Notes: a model not told the origin generated them from the letters alone. Positions 45,901 to 62,408 are shown, numbered from the stretch's first letter. The stretch: DNA of 64,000 nt from Hemibagrus wyckioides (GCF_019097595.1 NC_080726.1:14786705-14850704), one strand, 5' to 3'. Translations and numbers: made by a program.

Positions 45901-46151
45901 AATGTAAAATGTTAAATGTTTATTAAAAGCTACATTTATTTATCATTCAGAAATAAATATAGAATTTGAAAAGGGATGAAATAATTGCAGCCTTGGTTTA
46001 ATAACAGATTAATTAATGAATGAATAACTCAGCCCTGATTTGTTTGTTTGTTTGTTTTATCTATACATTTCTACAGATGTCTTATTTTCCGTGTCTTGTG
46101 TCCTTACTGAACTCCTCCCAGTGTGTGAGGTTTTTCAGCCTCGGCACTGAT
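42962..46151. other. tp53i13-metalloproteinase intergenic region, including tp53i13 3'UTR
   Basis: AATAAA signals at 44297-44302 and 44342-44347 could end tp53i13 transcripts, but earlier ends are possible. About 43150-43600 (ATTCACCCCTAAAG; AGTATTCACCCCCCTCG) looks like a decayed Tc1-type DNA element. The small open frames at 44518-44733 and 44651-44872 have no family features. No GIT1 exon was found. The rest is A/T-rich and unremarkable. Confidence 0.5.
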
Positions 46152-46175
46152 TGAGTCATAGGTACATGTTAAAAA
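46152..46175 (+). promoter_or_regulatory. AP-1 site and TATA-like box of the metalloproteinase gene
   Basis: TGAGTCA (46152-46158) is a perfect AP-1 site, about 100 bases upstream of the start codon, and TTAAAAA (46169-46175) lies just after it. AP-1 near -70 with a TATA box is the classic promoter of inducible MMPs such as collagenase and stromelysin. Here the two elements are only about 10 bases apart, closer than usual. Confidence 0.6.
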
Positions 46176-46257
46176 GTCTTTCCAGCTACCTTGATCTTCC
46201 AGTCCAGCTCTTCTCCAGCTGGCCGCTTCCAACACCTCTGTGGTTCAGAGCTGGGCG

Positions 46258-50888
<4,631 letters not shown>

Positions 50889-51125
50889 CGAAGATTAAAA
50901 AGAATTCTAGCCTGTAAGACTGTAACTGGAAGAAAGTAGGCTGTATTCTTTGCTTAGAATTGTACAAAATGCAGAAAATCAAATGATATAAACTCTTGAA
51001 TCTATTTGCTATATAGTGTGTTATTGTGCAGCTACCAGTTTGAAAATCGATTTCTTAGTCTCCTTTTTAGTGTTCCTATGATTCCTATAACTGTGTTTAT
51101 AGGAATAAAGGACTATTTGCTATAA
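50889..51125 (+). other. MMP 3'UTR
   Basis: AATAAA at 51104-51109 is the first good polyadenylation signal after the stop codon, giving a 3'UTR of about 235 bases. Confidence 0.55.
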
Positions 51126-53916
51126 GCACATTCCCTTATTAGTCATTTGTCTAATAACAGCATGAATATTAGTTTTAGAGCTTGATAGTGTAGAATTTGG
51201 ATACAGAGAATATCAATCAAATGTAATAACCATATAAACCACATTAAAATATCCAGGTTTAAGTGTAATGATGTTTAATGATGTAACTGATTAATAACTC
51301 TTCACAATGTAATGTATTATTTTGTCGATCAAATGGAATAATGGTATTCAGTCCGATTAAATCAAGTTTGATTTGATATATAACTGGAAACAATGTATTG
51401 TGTTGTGCAATTATTTATTTATATATTTATTTTAATTAATTTGGATTTTCCATTTATGTTTGACCAACCAACTTAACAAGCTACTGGAAACTTCACAAAA
51501 AGATGTACATTATATCGGTTTTAAAAAAATATTATTATTGGTGTGAACTGCCTTGAAAAGCACTCCTCAGTTATTTTTATAATTTTATTTCATTTCATAC
51601 AGGACATTGGTCAAACTTGTTAGGCTTAAAAATGTTGATTTGGTGGTCAGAGGAGAGATTTCGTATTGTTAAAAAGTAGTCTACAGACTTCCATACATGG
51701 TTGGCTGTTGTTTCATCATGCTGCTTACTAAATACTGAGTAATTACCCATGTCATTTACCAAGAGTCATGATAAATATAAATCTGTTTATTTCCACATCT
51801 GCTCTGGCAGCCCTGAGTATGTCTGTTTTGAGCTTTTCTCTTAATATTCATGAATGTAATATATTCATATTTCATAATTTTATGAAATAAAATTGGATTT
51901 TGACCTAAAATATTGGTTCTATAAGACTGCCTGCCAATGACTATTGCACACAAGTTATGATAGATCAAAGCCTGTCATCTATCCTGCGTCGCCTTTATGC
52001 TGAAGGCAATACAGTGTACACCAATTTTATACTAAAAGTTCTCACGATGTATAACCACATGTAAATTCCAAAATCAGTGAAGAAGACCAAAGTGCTTTCG
52101 TCAGTCTCTAAAACTTGAAATACTTGAAACAAACCATATAACATCCAAGACGCTGTGTTAGTTGTGTGGTAAAGGTAACCACAAATCCTTAAGTTAATGC
52201 TAGTATCAGGGTTTGGTTGGCACATGACTTTGCTTCACAGGCTGTACAGCCCTCTTTATTAAGCACAGCCTGAACATTCTTGAAACTATCCAATCAACCA
52301 ATCATGTGGTAGCAGCTCAATGCATAAAATATTGCAGAAAGCCTTATATAATGTTGACATAAAACATCAAATTAGGGAGATATTTTTTATTTCAGTTCCT
52401 TGTTAATTATTTTTTAAATTATGGTCTGTTCTTTTGTTCCTGTGCTAAGCTGCAGAACTGTGAAGTGCACCACAGATTTCAAGAGGAAGAAGGTCAAACG
52501 CTATTTGCATGTGCTATTTTTTTTTTTAGCTGTGCTGAAACTTCACTTGCCTGAAGCTGCTCAAAATAAACTGCGTCAATGATTTCACTACAGCACTGGA
52601 AGTACCCTGCTGATTCCTCTTTTTGTATTCTTTTAATACTAAAACATTTATTATAAGTAAAACACTTCTAATACAGTAGGATATTCACCAGCCATTAGGA
52701 CTAGGCTCTCATGACGGTCTCAATTCTCCATGGCGTGGATTCCACAAGGTGTTGCAACATTCCTTTCAGAGCCGTGTTGACATGACTTCATCGCATAACT
52801 GCTGCAAATCTCCCATTTTACCACATCACAAAGATGCTGTATGGAGGCCAATGGAGTACTCTGAACTCATTATGTTCAAGGACCAGTTTCAGAATACTTG
52901 TTATATACTTGCTAATAAGGTGAGTAATGTTTGGCTATAATGTCAAGAAAACATTCCCCAATTTTACACCAGCAGCAGCCAAATTTTATCATACCATCTA
53001 CATGTCACAAGATTCACCACACCAGGTTACATTTTTCCCCAACTTTATCTGCCATTTCTGTGAGCATGTGCCCAATCCAGCCACCAGCCTCTGATTTCCA
53101 ATGGCTGATTGGAGTGTAACCTATCCACATTAAGATGTGATGTGCATGATATATTTTTCTGCTCACCACTGATGTAAAGAGTCATTCTAGACTCATCTAT
53201 CTTGAACCAGCCTGGCTGTTCTCCGTTGAGTTTTCATGTCTTCAAGATGCTTCAGCCCACAGAATGTACACACACTGAATGTTTCTCATATTTTTCTGTG
53301 TAAGCTCTAGAGACTGCTGTGTCAGAATCCATGGTAGATCAACAGTTTGTGGAAAAAACTCAAACCAGTCTATCTGCCAACAACGTCGTTGCCAAGTCAA
53401 TGACGTCAGCTTTTTCCACATTTAGATATATGATAAGAACACTTCCTGAAGCTCACACCTTGTCTGCATGCTTTTATGCACTGAGCTGCTGCTCAGATGT
53501 AGAGATTTCCCTTATTTATCGATTCTATTTGGTTAAGAAAATCTCCAAAGAAATTTCAAAAGAACTTCAAAACAGATTCTGTTGGTAAAATTTCTTTTAA
53601 CAAAACTATCACATGTGCATTTGATCTACTGTACAATGCTGCGGAACTGGCAGTAAAATGAAGTAATTAATATAAATTATACATCTTAATGTTACTATAT
53701 TGAAATGAACTTCAAAATGTATCTGGCTATACAATAACTAATCTTTTTTTTTTTATATATATAATAACTCTCCCCAGGACAGTAAGAATTACACATATAC
53801 AACTATACAAATCTATAATATGAAGCATGAGAAATAGTTGGAGTATATTGTTCTTGTGTTCTCTCTTGGTGTTTACTTTCTCATTGCTCCATTTGCGTTT
53901 ATTCTGGAACTGATCC
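51126..53916. other. MMP-npat convergent intergenic region
   Basis: 51.1-52.25 kb is A/T-rich with no exon-like frame. 52.27-53.58 kb is a Tc1-like element (listed separately). 53.58-53.92 kb holds the end of npat; minus-strand AATAAA at 53903-53898 is only 14 bases past the npat stop, so npat may have a very short 3'UTR or use a signal further on. Confidence 0.5.
52270..53580 (-). mobile_element. Degenerate Tc1-like transposon, transposase antisense
   Basis: One end has CCAATCATGTGGTAGCAGC near 52299. Inside, CTCCATGGCGTGGATTCCACAAGGTG (52726), GCAAATCTCCCATTTTACCAC (52805) and TGGAGGCCAATGGAGTAC (52840) are the antisense of a Tc1 catalytic domain. GACTCATCTATCTTGAACCAG near 53190 and GTAAGCTCTAGAGACTGCTGTG near 53301 are antisense of its N-terminal half. 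The family terminus text (CTGCATGCTTTTATGCACTGAG, 53463) closes it. About 1.3 kb, close to a full-length 1.5-1.6-kb element but with many small losses and no intact frame. Confidence 0.8.
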
Positions 53917-56900
53917 TCATTCATCATAATGCAACGATGACAAGAACTTGTCGACATCCAGGTCGTGTGGAAACGAATCAAGAAGCTTCTTCTGCTTCTA
54001 CAAGATAAAAAGTAATGGCAAAGAAAGAAATTGAAGAAATAACATTATTCAAATATTGCAAACTTATACAGATGGACACGAATTGTCTTTACATTGCTAG
54101 ACCCATGGGTTACATACACCTGCAGTAAACAGTGAACTCCACTTACCTTAGCTTTCTTCTTACTCCCTGATGAACTAGTGAGGTGGAGTTCTTTTTTTGG
54201 TGTAGGGCTCGGTTCAGTGTGCTTGCGCTTCTTTCCTTTGGAAGCGCTCGATTTAGCCGCACCAGCCTCCTCCTGTCGCAAGCTGTCTTTTAATGGCCCG
54301 CCTGTCCTGGCTGCACGTGACAGGATCATGAGTGTATGAGCAGCCATGTTGATGCTGTTCTCGCTCCCTGCCTCGCTGGCTGGGCTGCATGTTGGTAGGT
54401 CAGGTGTAGCAGGAGGAACCAGGTGTTTGGGTGTGCCCTCCACTTCACGCCCGTGTCTTTGCCTTAAGGGTGTCCTCAAACCATCCACTAAGTCCTCTTG
54501 GAGACGACCAGGGACAGGCGTTTTTGGAAGAAGAACATCTGCAGTGGCTCTCTTCCTGGGTGGCGTGGAGATGGGACTCTGGCTCTGGATGTCCTGTAGC
54601 ATCTCCACTGCCTGCTTGGTAAGGGGGCTTGTTTTGCATATTGGCTTCCCTGAAACGCCCTGTGATGCAGGTGTAGCAGATCTTACTGTAGACAATATTG
54701 GGGGAGCTCCTTGACACAGCTCTTGCTGAACGCCTTCTACTTCATTCTCCTTGTTTGCAGCGACGTTAGGTGAGTCCTGTGTGACGTTGCTCTCAGAGGG
54801 CTTCTCAGGTGTTTTACCAGTTCTTTGTTCACGTTTTTCCTCTCGTGAAGTGTCTTTTGTGATGCTGGTAGACTTGGGCTTGGGGTTCTGAGAGGAAGAC
54901 TTTAAACTGGGCTCAGCATTCGAAAATGAAGCCGAATCACCTTCAGTGGGATTAGACTCCAATCTACCAGACGGATTTTGCTGAACAGCATTGTTTAAGG
55001 ATTTGCTGGAATGGACAGTCCGATCGGTCCTTATTTCTGTCCGTGTGCTTTTTGTAGCCTCTTTTTGCTGCTGATGTGCAGCAGTCTTTTCAGGTTGCTT
55101 TGTTCCTGTACTCTGACTTGGTTCTGATAATCTTATGGTCTCGACCCTTCTCTTAGCATTAGCATTGCCTAAAATGCTAGGGAGGATTCGCTCTGTTCTT
55201 GTGGACTCCTTCATAACAGCAGAAGCAGCAGCTGCATTTGTACTTGTCTGGCTAGTGTTCTCATCAAAGCAAAGTATTCTTCGATGACTAGGGCTTGCTC
55301 CAGTAGTGCTGTTTAGCTGCTCTGAGACCTGACAGCTGTCTGAGACTTGATTGGACCCACCAACAGATGTTGCAGTTTTGCCTGGAAAATAAGTCCCTCT
55401 GTTAGATTACAAAAATAATCGGAAAAAAATACTGTCAGCCTTATGTGAAGCTTTCTCCTTACTGCAAACTTACCCAGTTCTACATTGTCCTTGGTTACTA
55501 ATTTAGGTTTTGTCACAACCTTTGCTGATTGGTTCACCAATTTTGGACCAGGCAAAGCCAACATCTGTAAAGCAATTTCATTTATACTTTAATAAAACCA
55601 CAATTTTCCTAATAGTAAATGCAATGTTTAATCACTAGCAAAATCTGATCTGCGTAACATACCGGACTGGGTATTACAGTGAATTTTCCTGCATTGTTCT
55701 GTCCTAAAACAGACACTGGAACTGCCATATTCTGTATCATGGGCTGAACCGGTGAGGAAATGATGATGGCTGATGCTAATAAAAATAAAATAAAAAGATT
55801 AACATCACTGATCAAATCCTGGCAATGCTGAATACAAATGATCTGATTAAAGTTGGCTACACATTATAAAATCTGTCAATAAACTCTATCCAGTCATGCA
55901 ACCTAGAATAGCACTTCTCTTTCACTTACCAGGTGAGAAGGGCTGAGCTACATTTGGTGCAATGGAAACCACAGTCCGAGGTCGAGGTGGTGTAGCCACA
56001 ATGTGTGGGGTAGAACACACTGCTCCTTCTCCTGCACCACTTGGAAGCAGCATCATACTGGAATGTTGGTCAATGGCTGAATTTGGATCAGTCACAACAA
56101 AATAGCTGCTTGGTCCTCTGAATGTTGGGTTAGCAGGTAACAGCTGAAAGAAACCAGTCTCAGGAGCAATAGGCCGTGCCTGTGCAGGCTGCAAATTGTT
56201 CTGTACACTTATGACTGTGTTTCCAGCAGACTCGGCCCCCTGCAAACTGCTCACTGCCTGTGCGGTCTCCTCTGGGGTGATGGAGGAGCCAGGGGTAGAG
56301 GGTAGTACCTTAGTTACAGATTTAGCTGGGGGAGAAAGGAAGATTGTAGGGATGCGATCACCGCTGATGCTGGAAACAGCTTGGTTTAAAGCAGAGTCAC
56401 TGCCCTGCTGCTCCTGCTCATCACTGATGATGATCTTAAGAGATACTATTTTATTAGGGTCAGACTCAGCAGTTTGAGACTGGGAAGGATCGAGAACTGT
56501 AGAAGAAGTGGTGGTAGCTATAGACCCAGATACAATAGAAGGTAATGGCTCAAAAGAACTAGGTGCTGGACTGTTGGTCTTGGTTGTATTGGAGCTTGAC
56601 TCCTCTTCCTGCATTACTGTGTTGAGTAAAGGAATCTTATTTGTTTCTGTCTGCTGACTGACCTCCTGGCCTAAAGCTTCAGAAGTGCTTGCAACCAGCT
56701 GTGTCCTTCCTGTCTTCTCTGCTTGAGATTTATGCCCTGATCTGTCTGCTCCTGCTTTGGAAGAGGTTTCTGCTTGCTTAGTGGAAACTTGAGCATTATT
56801 ATTGGTTGAATTCTGAGAGAACTCTTGAAGCATTTGTTGTGGTGTCTCTTCAGTAGCGCATTCCTGAGACATATCAGAAGTGGGATCATCCACCTCCATG

Positions 56901-59900
56901 CTTACTCCCTCTTCAGACAGAGATGAGCTTGATGCACTTGGATCAGATGATGATTTAGCCTGTGGATTATTGATCAACTGCTCTTTCAAGGAAGAGCTTC
57001 TCGTCTGCTTCTTGGTGACTGAGCCTCTGGCTTTGGTGGAGCCTTTTTTGTTTTGTGTGACTCCTTTTGGAGTTGCTGTTTGTTCAGTAACTGCACATGA
57101 CTGAGAGGCTGCTGGAACTGGCCTGCTTGTACTAAGAGGAGGGGCCGTCTTCCTTTTACTTTTTGCCTCTTTTACATTCTTACTCCTTAGTATTCTTGTG
57201 GTGGTTTCTCCACCTGAAGTAGAATCTTCCTGTCCAGTCCCTTAAAAAAAAGGTATTATATTTAGTGCCAAGTGATTTTGTGGTCTCTATAAACACATAT
57301 AGAATATATAAAAAATATATTTAAACCTCGCAGGATTACATATTATTTACCTGTGTCTGTAGCACTGTCTATAGGACCCGGTTCATCACTCTCCTGAGCA
57401 CTGTTACTCCTATCAGCATTCTCACTACCGTCAGCCATTTTACTTTTTCCTGCAAGCAATTAAATGGTTGATACATTAGCCAGCAGTGTGTACAAGATAG
57501 GAAACAATACATTGTTTATCAAACGTCATCATATGTACACGGAGTACTTAAACAATTTTTTTCCCTAAGCATTCAGCTAAGGTCTCTGTTGGTGTGTTAA
57601 TCAATAATGACATTTAAAATGTCAAATGAATGCAGGCTAATCATGATACAACAGTTTCACTGGTGTATATATCATATATATATATATATATATAATATCA
57701 AATGTCTCTCTGACTTTAACCGTTGCATAGTAGTTGATGCCAGAAACGCTGTTTTGAATATTACAGAAACACCTGATCCCCTGGGATTTGCACACGAAGC
57801 TCTAGTCTCTAGTGTTTACACAGACTGTTGCGAAAAACACAGAGTGAGTGACACTTCTGTGGATAGATATGCCTTTTTGATAACTTTATTTGAGTTTAAG
57901 GTGGATGGGCTACAGCGGCTACTTTAAGGTGGATGGGCTACAGCGGCTACTTTAAGGTGGATGGGCTACAGCGGCTACTTTAAGGTGGATGGGCTACAGC
58001 GGCTACTTTAAGGTGGATGGGCTACAGCGGCTACTTTAAGGTGGATGGGCTACAGCAGCTGAAGACCACATTTGGTTCAAATCCTGACAGCCAAGAAACA
58101 GACTCTGATACAATCATGGGCACACGTTCACCCAAAATGAACAGTTGAGAGTTGGGAAAGACATCCTTTCTTTGTTTTTCACCATTCTTTGTAAACTCTA
58201 GAGACTGTAGTGTGTGAAAATCCCAAGAGATTCTGAAATACTCAACCAGCCCATCTGGTACCAACAACCATTTCACGGTTAAAGTCACTGACATCACACC
58301 TTTTTTTTTTATCCTGTTATATTTGATGTGAATATAAACTGTAGCTTTTGACCTGTATCTGCATGACTGTATGTCTTGCTCTGCTGCCACATGATTGAAT
58401 TTCTAGGGGTTTCTAACAAAGTGAAGTATATATTACAAACACACACACACACACACACACACCACAGTACCTATTGCAGATGCAATAAAATCAAATTAGC
58501 CATATGATCATTATTTATTGGATTAGTAACTGTAAATGGCATTTCTAACTGAATCAACATGATCAACCTTACCATAATCAAAGAGGTCAAAGAGAGCTTG
58601 GAAGGCAGGATCTGACTCGGTCTGTTCTAGGATGTCCTGGATGGCATCATCAGTCATATGAATTTCTCCCTAAACATAGACCAGACACGATTAGCCACAA
58701 ATTCTACTTCTGTTGTGGTTTTTCATGAAAATATAGGAAGGGGTTTATTTCTCACTGCTTGAAGATAAAATCATTACGGTCACATGATATTTGAGGAAGG
58801 GGAGGGGGACTTATGAGGAAATCTACTTTCTTATCAATGTTTACATTTCTGGCAATTGGCGGACGCTCTTATCCAGAGTGACGTCCAAGAGTGCTTTGAC
58901 AATGAATACATTAACCCTGGTTCAATAAGTTACAGACTTAGGATACCATCAGAATAAAAATGGTGTTAGGAGTTGTTGGTTTTTTTAAATCAGCATACAA
59001 CAATACATAAAACAAACAGGGATGAATAAGAGCTAGTTTAAGTGCTTCAGGAAGAATCAAACCACACTCTGCTACAGTCTCATCGAAGCCTCTAGCATTG
59101 TTCAACTCAGTATCACTTAAGATACAATGTCCTGTGATGGAACAAACTTCCCTGGGCTGTTTTTAAATGGAGACTTACATCTTCACCAAGTAGTAATAAG
59201 CATTCATTTAAAATCCCATGTCCTGACAGTATTCATAGCCCTTCGTTTATAATAATTATACCAGCATGATGTTTTTGTAGGAGATTTTGAAGCACTTCTG
59301 TAAGTCATTCTGGTTTATGGCGTCTTCTAAATGCTGTAGACGGCAGTGAAAATGATTAAATAAATGGTTTAATCCTTCACCTGTAGGCCCAGTATTTCAT
59401 CTATGGACTGCTCTTGTTCCACTGTGTTGCACGCTGCCTTCGATGTCTGTGGGCTGTTATCGCTGTCAGTAAACATTATAAAAGAAAATCATCACTCATA
59501 CGTTAGCATCAATGATGTGACATTAAAATGTCCATAAATATATAAAATATAACCATGATGAAGATGCAAGTCTGTACTATAATCATTACCTGGCAAGGAT
59601 TTTGTTGATATTTTCTGCAAGTTTTTCTTGTAAAGATCTATCATTCAGAATCTTTTCTCTAGCATTCTCAATCACCATTTGCTGCAAAAAAAAGTATAGC
59701 AATAAAAATAAAACAATAAAATCTCATACTCTGATTTTTATTGTTTTGTCTAGACTAATATAACAAAGTAAAGCTTTAAAACAATAACGTAGGACTGTGA
59801 GGAAATAGTTTCATTCGGGCTTACAGATAAATTCTCCGTCACAGCTTCCTGGCTCTGTGATTCCACCGTGAGCATGCTGGTCACCATAACGCCTCTGCTA

Positions 59901-61447
59901 GTCCCAGTCTGACCGCCTCTTCGCCTTGGAGAGTCACTGAAAAAACAAGGAATATTCCTTCATGTCAAGACAGAGGTGTAAAGAAAGCTGACCTGTGATG
60001 TTCCCCAGTAATGTCAACATTTTCAACTGAGTAATTAGTGTAAATATCATCCACAGCTTTTGTCTTACCATTTTCTGCGAGCTGGAGATAATGGTCCTGG
60101 GGTAAATCTCTGGTCAGGTACCATTATTTGCAAAGGTGTCTCTTCTGTACCGAAACACAGTATACATAGCAGCATTACAGAATCTGCATTTCAGCTCCAT
60201 CTGGACTGTGCACAAGAGTGGTTTAATATTCAGGTCTTACCTGACTGAGAGAGACTGATGGTGGAGGGTCTTGTCTGCTGGGAAGTGTAGCACACAGGGG
60301 TGGAGTGTCCCAGGATGCCCTGAGGGGTTGAGATAACCCTGGGGACACAGTTCCCTGGAGTAGACACTGACAGGCACCCAGTGACAGGAGTCTGAGGTGA
60401 ACATAGGGCCCTCTGACGCCGCATGTTTTGAATGCTGTTCTGGGTGCGGACTGTTTAAAACAAAATGACCAATGAGCCAAAAAAAACTAAATACTGCTTT
60501 CCTACCAGGGCCCTGTAACTTTTTTTTTGATTCGTGACGTAAATCATAACCTGCGTCATCCATATTATCATCTCTGCTCTAGTGTGCTCTGTTTTGACAG
60601 GAAGAAAACAAACCATGCATAGGCAGGAGTTCAACTTACGTCGCTGGATTTGTTGAACAGCAGGAGAGTTTTGCATAGATCTGTGAACAAAGTGCATAAA
60701 TTAAAACAAGTAAAGAGTGTCCTGCCGAAGAACTCGCTCCGAATGTTAATAACCTAATAAACACCTAAAAGCCGACAACTCACTTGATTTGGTTGAGGGT
60801 AAAGTCCAGTTTCTTCCACAACGAGGTCATGACAGCTGGTATTTGATTCTCTTGACATGTTTCTGTAAAAAAAAGAAAGAAAGAAAGAAAAAAGGCAGGT
60901 CAGCTTAGGACATGTTAAGCCATCAAATCCTTGAGACATAACATCTTATGTATGATCTGCTACCTTTCGCTTTTGCAGCAACGTATTCATTAAGAATTGT
61001 GGTCAGGTTTTTTCCAAAGAGAGACTGTAAAAAAAATCAGATCATTTATATATTCAGTGCATCAGCTCATAACACACACATATGTGTTCATCATAGTGTA
61101 CATCAGTACAAAGAATAAAAGCTGTCTTACAAACACACAGGCAGGAATAACTCCATCCTCAGAGCTGTGTTCAGCATACTCCCTCAAGTTAGGACTCTCC
61201 ACGATAAATGCTCGACTTGTGGCACTCAGGCCTTCCTGCTGCAGGTATCCTACATAAATCAACAAAAGATGACCAGAGTAAACTGGACTCTAGCTATCCA
61301 GCAAGGGTGGGCTGAAGTGAGTTTATGTTAATCAGATACAGCAGCTCCTGTGTTTGCTAGTCAGCGCGCCTGGAAGGTTAACAATGTAGTGTAGAAATGT
61401 CTGAACTTACCAAGCACCAGTCTCGCTACATCAGACGGCAGCAGCAT
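53917..61447 (-). CDS. npat: NPAT, histone gene transcription coactivator
   Basis: NPAT is a cyclin E/CDK2 substrate of histone locus bodies that drives replication-dependent histone gene transcription at S phase. Coding exons in gene order: 61447-61411, 61249-61131, 61024-60964, 60862-60784, 60680-60640, 60450-60241, 60144-60069, 59936-59825, 59681-59590, 59462-59381, 58669-58573, 57449-57351, 57240-55930, 55775-55663, 55564-55474, 55381-54147, 53997-53917; 1311 aa (human about 1427). The N-terminal LisH motif (MLLPSDVARLVLGYLQQEG...) runs over about residues 3-35. Other marks: SLWKKLDFTLNQI; the TVEQEQSIDEILGLQGEIHM to ILEQTESDPAFQALFDLFDYG block; and the C-terminal LDVDKFLSSLHYDE. Candidate CDK sites (TPPRKR, TPLRQR, TPKH) and basic clusters (KGKKRKH, KKKAK) lie in the 54147-55381 exon. 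The large Ser/Thr-rich exon 57240-55930 matches the big exon of other NPAT genes. Confidence 0.95.
57668..57693. repeat. (TA)n microsatellite
   Basis: About 26 bases of TA repeat at the left part of the rearranged Tc1-like element. Confidence 0.9.
57898..58064. repeat. 28-bp minisatellite, five perfect copies plus a partial
   Basis: The unit AAGGTGGATGGGCTACAGCG + GCTACTTT begins at 57898, 57926, 57954, 57982 and 58010; a sixth, partial and slightly different copy starts at 58038 and runs straight into transposase sequence (AGCAGCTGAAGACC). The unit therefore derives from the Tc1 transposase segment that reads GGATGGGCTACA in the family. Identity among the five copies points to recent expansion or homogenisation. 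Confidence 0.95.
58438..58462. repeat. (AC)n microsatellite
   Basis: Twelve AC units in npat intron 11, just after the Tc1-like element. Confidence 0.9.
58838..59352. mobile_element. Small DNA element with inverted ends (npat intron 10)
   Basis: GGCGGACGCTCTTATCCAGAG near 58858 and CATTCTGGTTTATGGCGTC near 59307 are approximate reverse complements of each other. These are the hallmark ends of a very common fish repeat ('ggcagacgcycttatccagagcgac'). The internal ~450 bases contain no coding frame. Confidence 0.55.
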
Positions 61448-61680
61448 GTTTCACTGTTAGTTTATCCGGAGAATGGAGTTAAACTCAAATAAATAGAGTT
61501 AATAGAAAATATCATTATACTGTAAGGATTGTCGCTGTCGGTTTGGGTCAAATATTCCTTAAAACGAAAAGGCGCGGAGAAGCTCGAACTACCCGGATAT
61601 GCTTCGTGACCAGGAGGACTGGGAAGTGTAGTTTTCCGGTGTTGACAAAGCGCGATATTTTTTTTTAAAAGCATTTCTAT
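61448..61680 (-). promoter_or_regulatory. npat promoter region with ZNF143/Staf-like site
   Basis: Upstream of the npat ATG the sequence turns CpG-containing (AAAAGGCGCGGAGAAGC near 61567, AAAGCGCGATA near 61648). On the minus strand ACTACACTTCCCAG (61632-61619) differs by one base from the core ACTACAATTCCCAG bound by ZNF143, a factor typical of bidirectional housekeeping promoters. In mammals this promoter is shared with ATM, which is read the other way; no ATM exon was recognised in the remaining 2.3 kb. Confidence 0.5.
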
Positions 61681-62028
61681 TAGGTTTTTATTGAGAATGA
61701 TTTTTCTTGTATGAAGCATTAGTAGCGACTCTTGTCTGTTTTTAAGATCTTCTTTCAAACTTATTTATTAACCACAACAAAAACAACAACGACAAAGACA
61801 AAAACAATGAAATAAAAGTTCCATCAAATCTGAGGTTCTTATACTTTACACTCTTTATATAACCATTTTCACAGACTCCCTCTACAGAAAAATATTTTAT
61901 AAAAATCATTAAAGTTTGCAAATATTGTATTTACTTATATGTACTGCTACGTTTAATTTAACTTATTGTATTCTATATTTAAGGTTTTCTTCTTTCTTCT
62001 TAGTCTTATATTTTATATATATGTATGC

Positions 62029-62033
<5 letters not shown>

Positions 62034-62111
<78 letters not shown>
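62034..62111. repeat. (TA)n microsatellite
   Basis: About 78 bases of TA repeat. Confidence 0.95.
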
Positions 62112-62112
<1 letters not shown>

Positions 62113-62140
62113 CTGTAACTGTCTAAGCAGCTGTAACACA

Positions 62141-62141
<1 letters not shown>

Positions 62142-62188
<47 letters not shown>

Positions 62189-62207
62189 GTCTGTCTGTCA
62201 GTCAGTC

Positions 62208-62270
<63 letters not shown>
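62142..62270. repeat. (CTAT)n array with a central CTGT/CAGT interruption
   Basis: Eleven or so CTAT units, a short block of CTGT and CAGT at about 62187-62207, then about fifteen more CTAT units. It opens a long artefactual reading frame (Ile-Tyr-Leu-Ser repeats). Confidence 0.95.
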
Positions 62271-62273
<3 letters not shown>

Positions 62274-62408
62274 TTTATTTGTAATTACTGGAGCCACATT
62301 GTGTTTTGATCCAAAACGTTCTGCAGACACATGAGGAATAAGTCTACATTATTTACAGGTCTTTACAGTTTGAAGCACGCTTAAATCAAGTGAGCAGTCA
62401 CAAATAAC

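Larger units (their letters stand above)
57600..58425 (+). mobile_element. Rearranged Tc1-like element in npat intron 11
   Basis: 57700-57895 is sense text of a common fish Tc1 transposase N-terminal region (GACTTTAACCGTTGC, GTTGATGCCAGAAACGCTG, CCTGGGATTTGCACACG). After the minisatellite, 58058-58170 continues into the middle of the same transposase (AGCAGCTGAAGACCAC, CAGCCAAGAAACAGACTCTG, GGGAAAGACATCC). Then 58170-58410 turns round and is antisense text of the N-terminal and terminal parts (CTCTAGAGACTGTAGTGTG, CAGCCCATCTGGTACC, GCTGCCACATGATTG). The result is partly self-complementary. All frames are broken. Confidence 0.8.

Noticed and set aside
52749..53588. Several plus-strand open frames considered as a small gene
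   Set aside because: They are antisense text of a Tc1-like transposase, not a gene.
54346..54714. 122-aa plus-strand frame
   Set aside because: Antisense shadow of the large npat exon 55381-54147.
57898..58064. Tandem repeat considered as a CRISPR-like array
   Set aside because: Direct tandem copies with no spacers, in a vertebrate intron.
61916..62284. 122-aa open frame rich in Ile, Tyr, Leu and Ser
   Set aside because: Translation of TA and CTAT microsatellites.
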